Shown here: piece after piece, positions 31,051 to 36,083 of the stretch
Numbering within the stretch: position 1 is the first letter of the stretch
Layout: every line of letters starts with the position of its first letter
Assembly: GCA_017541275.1 (NCBI GenBank)
Contig: JAFXZM010000023.1
Coordinates: 1 to 36,083, forward strand
Direction: 5' to 3'
Length of the DNA: 36,083 nt
Origin: Oscillospiraceae bacterium
GTDB lineage: Bacteria > Bacillota > Clostridia > Oscillospirales > Ruminococcaceae
The notes under the pieces: model-generated
What the model saw: only the letters and a program-made list of their open reading frames with translations
Databases searched by the model: none
Told to the model about the DNA's origin: nothing
Translations under genes and position numbers: made by a program

Positions 31051-32529
31051 TTAAGATTTCTTTTGTGAATCGGTGCCGTCAGCGTTCCGGGAGGCAGCGG
31101 CCTGCCGTTCCCGTTCATGCAGTGCGCGCTTGCGTTCATACATGATCCGGTCGGCGCGCTCAAAGAGCTGCACGGAATTTTCGCTGCGGTCAAACTGCGC
31201 TGTGCCGTGGCTGAAGGTGACATGCTCCGGCATAAAATCAAAGCTGATCGCAGAGAAGCGGTCGAGAGCCTCCTGCATGGTTTTCTCGGCGAGTGTGGGG
31301 TCGCAGCGGAAAATCACGGCAAATTCCTCGCCGCCGTAGCGGAACACGTCGCCGCGGCTGCCGCAGATCTCCTGAAGCAGCTCGGCGAGTGAAATGAGAA
31401 TGATATCGCCGTTCGCGTGGCCGTAGGTGTCGTTGATGTGCTTAAAGCTGTCGATATCGGCGATTGACACACAGAGCGGCCGGCGGGAGCGGGCATATTC
31501 CGTCATCAGATCATCGAGCATGGGATAGAATGTTGCATGATTCAGCAGACCGGTCATCGCATCGCGGTTCAGTCTCGCGCGGATTTCGGTGATATCGTCG
31601 AAGGTGAGCAGCTTGCCGTGCTGACCGTCGCCGCTGCTCCATTCGGTGATCTTTCGCTGATAGGAGGTCTGGCCGTTCTGAATCGCAGCATACTGCGGCT
31701 CGCAGAGCGACTGCAGGCTGAGCTTATGCGAGCGGACGGGGTACGAATTGAGCGCCGGAATCATCTGAATCGCCGCCTTATTGGCATAGACAAGCTGATA
31801 TTCGGCATCGAGAAAAATCAGACCAGTGGCCATGTTCTGGAGCATTTCCTCTTTGTTGAGGAGTCCGTAGCGGAAGATTGAGAATGCAATGAGCATTGCC
31901 CCGACCATCAGCCCGATGCAGCTGATATCGTAGCCGTTTGTCAGCCCGGCGAGATAGATCAGCAGCGATAAAAACGGCACCAGACAGGCGGAAATCAGAA
32001 TGGTATTGTTGCGCTTTTCACGTTTCCGGAGGCCGGCTCTGCGGTAGAGGCAGTAGCCGAGATAGGAAATCGAAAGCAGGGTATTGTAGCCCATGTAGAG
32101 GTAATAGAGCGGCCCTGCCGAAACACGGAGAAGCCCGTCCTTCTGAGAAATCCACATATTGGCATAGTAGAGGGTATTCTGTTCACAGCGGAATACGGCA
32201 ATGAGCGTAATCAGCGGAATGATAAAAATCAGAAGCTGCAAATATCTGTTGACCTTTGCGTTGTAAAAGCGGAGCACGAGCAGCAGCAGGAGCGGATTAA
32301 CAAAGACCCTGCCGAGGTAGCCGAATTTGATTGCGTCGATCTTTGCGGGCAATGCAGGTGAATTGAGCTCCATATAATAGGAAAGCATTGTGAGTGCGGC
32401 GCAGAACAGGCCGAGCACCGCGAATTCCTGCAAAGCATTTTCGCGTTCGCTCATGAGCAGTGTAATGCCCACGCCGCCGGTGAGGATGAGCCCGATGAGC
32501 AGCAGGAAGGACATAACCGTACCGGTCAT
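31051..32529 (-). CDS. Membrane diguanylate cyclase (7TM + PAS-like + GGDEF)
   Basis: The 492-residue protein has about seven N-terminal membrane helices (to about residue 215), a PAS-like sensor region (about 220-310), and a GGDEF domain (about 315-480). The active-site motif is GGEEF at 399-403, preceded by DIDSFKHINDTYGHANGD with the metal-binding Asp and substrate-binding Asn. It should make the second messenger c-di-GMP from GTP. The RxxD inhibitory site normally found five residues before GGEEF is missing (the segment is CGSRGDVFRY), so product feedback may be absent. The ATG at 32529 has AAAGGAGG 9 bases upstream. It leads the run of minus-strand genes. Confidence 0.93.
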   Translation of the reverse strand: MTGTVMSFLLLIGLILTGGVGITLLMSERENALQEFAVLGLFCAALTMLSYYMELNSPALPAKIDAIKFGYLGRVFVNPLLLLLVLRFYNAKVNRYLQLLIFIIPLITLIAVFRCEQNTLYYANMWISQKDGLLRVSAGPLYYLYMGYNTLLSISYLGYCLYRRAGLRKREKRNNTILISACLVPFLSLLIYLAGLTNGYDISCIGLMVGAMLIAFSIFRYGLLNKEEMLQNMATGLIFLDAEYQLVYANKAAIQMIPALNSYPVRSHKLSLQSLCEPQYAAIQNGQTSYQRKITEWSSGDGQHGKLLTFDDITEIRARLNRDAMTGLLNHATFYPMLDDLMTEYARSRRPLCVSIADIDSFKHINDTYGHANGDIILISLAELLQEICGSRGDVFRYGGEEFAVIFRCDPTLAEKTMQEALDRFSAISFDFMPEHVTFSHGTAQFDRSENSVQLFERADRIMYERKRALHERERQAAASRNADGTDSQKKS

Positions 32530-32632
32530 GCAGCTCCACCTCCTTTCGACGGCCTGCATCCGGTATATTTTATAAAAGCTCCAAATGAATCAGAGTGAAT
32601 AAATCGGACAAACTGTATAATCACACTTCATT

Positions 32633-32661
32633 ATTGTACCACAAAATAAAGAAAAAGTCAA
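32633..32661 (-). promoter_or_regulatory. Promoter of the diguanylate cyclase unit
   Basis: On the minus strand TTGACT (32656-32661), a 17-bp spacer ending TGG, and TACAAT (32633-32638), leaving a leader of about 100 bases. The 32530-32859 gap has no supportable gene and holds only this promoter and the divergent PL10 promoter. Confidence 0.7.
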
Positions 32662-32741
32662 CAAAAAGAGAAGAAGAAAATGTGGACATTTTATGAATTG
32701 CATGAAGGCGTAATCGCACACAGCGCCGAATCAATCGGACA

Positions 32742-32770
32742 TTGACTTTTCATGAGCTGCATGATATAAT
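32742..32770 (+). promoter_or_regulatory. Promoter of the PL10 pectate lyase gene
   Basis: TTGACT (32742-32747), a 17-bp spacer ending TGA, and TATAAT (32765-32770), about 90 bp before the ATG and divergent from the diguanylate cyclase promoter. Confidence 0.78.
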
Positions 32771-32859
32771 TGATAATATGAAGGAATGTGCGGTTTCGCA
32801 CATGGCTGTTTGTCCGGAGATGTATCTGCATGCCGGAAACAGAAATCGGGGGAATCAAT

Positions 32860-34746
32860 ATGAAAACAAATGTTTTGAAACGGACATCGGCTGTACTGGC
32901 CGCAATGCTGCTGCTTTTGCAGGGAACCGGAACGCTGCCTGTACGCACCGGACACAGTCCCGCCGGTCTGACCGCCTCTGCTGCGGAGGAGGACTATCCG
33001 TGGACGACATATCTGAAGAAATCGGCCGACTGGTTCGGCACAAGCGAGGCAATCACGATTGCGGATGAGTGCATCCAGTATCAGGTATCGGGCGAGGGCG
33101 GCTGGCAGAAGGGCATGAAGACCGCACACACCGGCGACTGGGCGCATTCCACAATCGACAATGACGCGACAACCTCACAGATTCGCTTCCTGATGCGTAC
33201 CTATGCGCAGACGAAGCAGCAGAAGTATCTGGACTGCGCGATGCGCGGCGTGGACTGCCTGTTCAAAATGCAGTATTCCAACGGCGGCTTCATGCAGTGC
33301 CTCAATACGCCCGGCACATATCATGCGCATATCACGCTGAATGACGGCGCCTATGTGCATGTGCTGAGCATTCTGAAGGAAATGCGCGGCAAGACCGGCG
33401 ATTTTACGAATATCAGCGATGCGTATTCGCAGAAGGCGGCACAGTCGTTTGAAAAAGCAATCCAATGTCTGCTCGATATGCAGATTATATACAACGGCAA
33501 AAAGACCGCATGGTGTCAGCAGCACGACGAGAACACGCTTGCACCGGCAGCAGCGCGTGCCTACGAGCTGCCCTCCGTCTGCACGAGCGAGAGCGCCGGC
33601 GTGGTGCAGTTTCTCTATCAGGAGGCAAAGGATACCGGCCGCGCCGATCTGGCAGACAGCGTCAATTCGGCGATCACATGGTTCCAGGATGTGACGCTGC
33701 ACGGTATCAAGTTTGTCACACAGGGCGATGACAAGGTCGTTGTGCAGGATCCGAATGCCGATCCGCTCTGGGCGCGGTTCTATGATCTGAACAAAATGGT
33801 GCCGCTGTTCTCCGACCGCGACAGCTCCGTGCATTATGATGTATCGGAGATCAGCAAGGAGCGCAGAACAGGCTATTCATGGTACGGCAACTGGGGCAAG
33901 AATGTCGTGAACCTGTCGCTGCTGACCGGCGAACCTGCGGAAGAACCGGAATATCACGGCGAGCTGATCTCAAAGCTGGTCGTGCACGATTTGGCAAACG
34001 GCGCAAACTGGAGCATCGAGCAGAATCTGGGCGTCGGCAGCAAAATTTACGGTGACCGCGATTATACGCTTGCCGCTCAGGGCAACAGCAGCACCGTTTC
34101 AGGCGTGGAATATATCAGAACGGCCTGCAATTCCAAATCCTACAGCGGGAACCTCGCAGAGCTGACCGCCGGCAAGGATCTCAAACTGTACATTATGATG
34201 GATGTGCGCGTGGTGAATTACATGGCGGAGCAGGGCATCCAAACGAGCTGGCTCGATGACTATACACATATGCGGACGCAGGTGTTCAGTTCAAACGGCG
34301 AGGAGTACACCGTCTTTGTGCGGGAGCTGAAAGCCGGTGAGACTGTGACGCTCGGCAGCAACTTTACTGCGAATAATTCCGTGAATTACTTTGCGGCGGT
34401 TTTCCCCGCACAGCCGGAGGTCACGACAACAACGACCGAGACCACAACGACTACCACCGCGACGACTACGACCACAACAGCCACGACGACCACCACAACC
34501 GGCACGACCTACGGAACTGGGCTTGTCCCGATGCTGAAGGTCAAGGGCGATGTGGACGAAAACGGTACGGTCGATATCAGGGACGGCGTGCTGCTGGCAC
34601 GCATCGTCGGCGATGAGGACAGACTGGAGGTCAGCGATCAGGCGAAGCTCAATGCACAGATCAATAATGACGGCAAGATTGATTCCGATGATCTTTCGAT
34701 TCTGATGCGGTTCTTTGCGAGGATAATCAAAGAATTGCCGGATTAA
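32860..34746 (+). CDS. Dockerin-bearing pectate lyase (PL10-type)
   Basis: The 628-residue secreted protein has a signal peptide (about 1-42, ending ASAA), a PL10-type catalytic domain (about 50-360), a second soluble domain of unknown role (about 370-515), a Thr-rich linker (about 521-552) and a type I dockerin (about 562-628). PL10 blocks are GEGGWQKG, DNDATTSQIRFL, TAWCQQHDENTLAPA (216-230), RAYELPS (233-239, with Arg233) and LWARFYDLNK. It should cleave pectate by beta-elimination in the cellulosome. The dockerin has two standard 12-residue Ca2+ loops, 564-575 and 600-611. The start is the ATG at 32860 with GGGGGA 8 bases upstream; the open frame begins earlier at 32788, with no comparable site. 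It is a single-gene unit. Confidence 0.9.
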   Translation: MKTNVLKRTSAVLAAMLLLLQGTGTLPVRTGHSPAGLTASAAEEDYPWTTYLKKSADWFGTSEAITIADECIQYQVSGEGGWQKGMKTAHTGDWAHSTIDNDATTSQIRFLMRTYAQTKQQKYLDCAMRGVDCLFKMQYSNGGFMQCLNTPGTYHAHITLNDGAYVHVLSILKEMRGKTGDFTNISDAYSQKAAQSFEKAIQCLLDMQIIYNGKKTAWCQQHDENTLAPAAARAYELPSVCTSESAGVVQFLYQEAKDTGRADLADSVNSAITWFQDVTLHGIKFVTQGDDKVVVQDPNADPLWARFYDLNKMVPLFSDRDSSVHYDVSEISKERRTGYSWYGNWGKNVVNLSLLTGEPAEEPEYHGELISKLVVHDLANGANWSIEQNLGVGSKIYGDRDYTLAAQGNSSTVSGVEYIRTACNSKSYSGNLAELTAGKDLKLYIMMDVRVVNYMAEQGIQTSWLDDYTHMRTQVFSSNGEEYTVFVRELKAGETVTLGSNFTANNSVNYFAAVFPAQPEVTTTTTETTTTTTATTTTTTATTTTTTGTTYGTGLVPMLKVKGDVDENGTVDIRDGVLLARIVGDEDRLEVSDQAKLNAQINNDGKIDSDDLSILMRFFARIIKELPD

Positions 34747-34779
34747 ATTGTGCAGAATGCCGAAAGCAGAGCGAAGGCC

Positions 34780-34808
34780 TTGACAAATTACGCAAAATCA
34801 GGTACACT
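34780..34808 (+). promoter_or_regulatory. Promoter of the infC-rpmI-rplT operon
   Basis: TTGACA (34780-34785), a 17-bp spacer and TACACT (34803-34808). It lies only 33 bp after the PL10 stop. The 34747-35061 stretch holds no supportable gene, only this promoter and the operon's leader. Confidence 0.7.
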
Positions 34809-34814
34809 ATATTT

Positions 34815-35061
34815 CGGATTGCAAGCGGAACAGACTGTTCTCACCGTCCGCCGTGCACAGAAAGCTCTGTGCAGCGCGCAAAACGGTAATCTGATTCAGT
34901 ACATGCAGACAGGGCAGCAAACAGCCGGCCGGCGGGTCGGAATCGTGCGAAGCTCTGTCATGAAGCATATGAAGCAGAGAGAGCAGCGCGGAGATTCCGG
35001 CTGCTCTCTTTCTGATATTTTTCTGTAAATTGAATGAAACCGTAAGGGGAGGTGCTTGGCG
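34815..35061 (+). ncRNA. infC operon leader with attenuator hairpin (L20-leader type)
   Basis: The predicted transcript carries about 250 bases before infC. A hairpin at 34978-34987 with 35000-35009 (AGAGAGCAGC and complement) is followed by a T-rich stretch and looks like an attenuating terminator. In Bacillota the infC-rpmI-rplT operon is controlled by L20 binding to a structured leader; position and terminator fit this class. Sequence match to the L20 leader motif was not checked. Confidence 0.55.
34978..35022 (+). terminator. Attenuator terminator in the infC leader
   Basis: A 10-bp GC-rich stem with a 12-base loop is followed by a T-rich run with interruptions. It would stop transcription before infC unless an antiterminator forms. 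Confidence 0.65.
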
Positions 35062-35688
35062 ATTAGCAAGCAGGAATTGCAAATCAATGAGGAGATCCGC
35101 GACAAAGAGGTGCTCGTGATTGACGCAGACGGCGCAAAGAAGGGCGTCATGTCCGCGAAGGATGCACAGAAGCTCGCGTATGACCAGAATCTCGATCTGG
35201 TAAAGATCGCGCCGCAGGCAACACCGCCTGTGTGCCGCGTCATGGATTACGGCAAATATTGCTTTGAGCAGCAGAAGCGTGAAAAGGAAGCGCGTAAGAA
35301 TCAGCGCATCGTCGAGATCAAGGAGATCAGAATGTTCTCCGCAATCGACACACATGATTTCGAGACCAAGGTCGCACAGGGCAAAAAGTTTTTGCAGGGC
35401 GGCGATAAGGTCAAGGTGTCTGTCCGCTTCCGCAAGCGCGCAATCGCACACCCGCATCTGGGTGAGGAGCTGCTGATGCGCTACCGTGACGAGATCGGCG
35501 AGATCGCCGTCGTTGATAAGCCCCCGAAAATGGAGGGCAGAGCAATCGTGATGTTCATGTCACCCAAGCAGCAGAAGCCTGAAAAGGCGGACAAGGGACA
35601 GAAAAAAGCACAGAAGCAGCAACCGCCGAAATCCGAAGCCGCTCAGCCGGCTCAGCCCGCTGAGACAGCAGAGCAGCAGGAGGGCTGA
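35062..35688 (+). CDS. infC: Translation initiation factor IF-3 (likely AUU start)
   Basis: The 208-residue cytoplasmic factor binds the 30S subunit and checks start-codon choice. Blocks are ISKQELQINEEIRDKEV at the start, PPVCRVMDYGKYCFEQQKREKEARK in the linker, and HDFETKVAQGKKFLQGGDKVKVSVRFRKRA in the C-domain. The ribosome site GGAGGT ends at 35053. The TTG at 35056 is only two bases further, while the ATT at 35062 is eight bases away, the normal spacing; infC genes commonly use AUU, which lets IF-3 repress its own synthesis. The C-terminus extends about 35 residues beyond the usual end, rich in Lys, Gln, Ala and Pro. It is first in the infC-rpmI-rplT operon. Confidence 0.93.
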   Translation: MSKQELQINEEIRDKEVLVIDADGAKKGVMSAKDAQKLAYDQNLDLVKIAPQATPPVCRVMDYGKYCFEQQKREKEARKNQRIVEIKEIRMFSAIDTHDFETKVAQGKKFLQGGDKVKVSVRFRKRAIAHPHLGEELLMRYRDEIGEIAVVDKPPKMEGRAIVMFMSPKQQKPEKADKGQKKAQKQQPPKSEAAQPAQPAETAEQQEG

Positions 35689-35757
35689 TTGCCCCGATAT
35701 GATATGCAGCGCCGTGTGCGCGATCATATATCAAGAAAATTCAAGGAGGACGAATCC

Positions 35758-35976
35758 ATGGCAGCCGTAAAGGTTAAGAAGATTAAAGTTAAAACACACT
35801 CCGGTGCAAAGAAGCGTTTTCAGGTCACCGGCAGCGGAAAGGTGAAGTTCCAGCACGCTTATAAGCGTCACCGCCTTGTCTCGAAGGACAAGAAGGTCAA
35901 GCGCATTGCGAGAAACGCAGGCGTTGCAAGCACCGCGAATGCACCGACAATCCGCGAGATGGTTCCTTACAAATAA
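35758..35976 (+). CDS. rpmI: Ribosomal protein bL35
   Basis: The 72-residue basic protein has the bL35 sequence: KVKTHSGAKKRFQVTGSGKVKF, then AYKRHRLVSKDKKVKRI. It is part of the 50S subunit. AAGGAGGA lies 7 bases before the ATG at 35758; the longer frame from 35689 is not used. It lies 69 bp after infC and precedes rplT, the standard operon order. Confidence 0.96.
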   Translation: MAAVKVKKIKVKTHSGAKKRFQVTGSGKVKFQHAYKRHRLVSKDKKVKRIARNAGVASTANAPTIREMVPYK

Positions 35977-36054
35977 GGATCAGCCCGCAAACGAACGAAA
36001 GCGAACAGCCGCCTGACTGAGTGCGGCGAGAATTGATTACGGAGGAATAAGAAT

Positions 36055-36083
36055 ATGGCTCGTATTAAGGGCGCAATGATGAC
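36055..36083 (+). CDS. rplT: Ribosomal protein bL20 (5' end only)
   Basis: Only the first nine codons and part of the tenth are present: MARIKGAMM, the conserved bL20 start. GGAGG precedes the ATG by about 9 bases. bL20 normally also binds the operon leader and represses it. The rest lies outside the window. Confidence 0.93.

Noticed and set aside
34750..35028. 92-codon frame between the PL10 and infC genes
   Set aside because: It spans the infC promoter and attenuator hairpin and has no recognisable product.

Overview
The window looks like chromosome from a cellulosome-forming gut or rumen Ruminococcus (Oscillospiraceae/Ruminococcaceae, Bacillota). The evidence is two secreted enzymes ending in type I dockerins (a GH9 cellulase and a PL10-type pectate lyase), strong AGGAGG ribosome sites, sigma-A promoters with 17-bp spacers, an infC-rpmI-rplT operon, and moderately GC-rich housekeeping genes. 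I see no insertion sequence, prophage, CRISPR array, tRNA or rRNA. The species assignment is inference.

Layout. 1-1855: a truncated zinc-ribbon protein with a Pro/Ala-rich tail (minus) and a YgjP-type metallopeptidase (minus). 2312-7005: a plus-strand cassette of an MBOAT acyltransferase, a YD-repeat-like lipoprotein, a membrane-anchored DHHW (AlgX/AlgJ-like) protein and a dedicated acyl carrier protein; it probably acylates a cell-surface polymer. 7157-12562: a minus-strand exporter operon in the order adaptor, ATPase, adaptor, MacB-type permease. One adaptor carries a roughly 200-residue insertion at the tip of its helical hairpin. 12823-15692: metY behind a possible 30-codon leader peptide, then galE. 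15759-18493: a minus-strand operon of DUF2975, HTH regulator, DUF4173 and DUF2809 proteins. 18629-22833: small membrane proteins of unknown role and a voltage-gated-type K+ channel translationally coupled to an EF-hand-like membrane protein. 23022-24617: a sodium:solute symporter (minus). 25177-28188: the GH9 cellulase. 28229-32529: a minus-strand run of diguanylate cyclase, small membrane protein, NAD(P)HX repair enzyme and lipoprotein. 32860-34746: the PL10 dockerin enzyme. 34780-36083: infC leader, infC, rpmI and the start of rplT.

How they fit. The two dockerin enzymes would be secreted and docked onto a scaffoldin encoded elsewhere. GalE and the MBOAT/DHHW/ACP cassette point to cell-surface polysaccharide synthesis and modification. 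Thirteen promoter-like sites were found, all with 17-bp spacers, and nine have an extended TGn -10. They define most transcription units. All functions come from reading motifs in the sequence; no database search was run.
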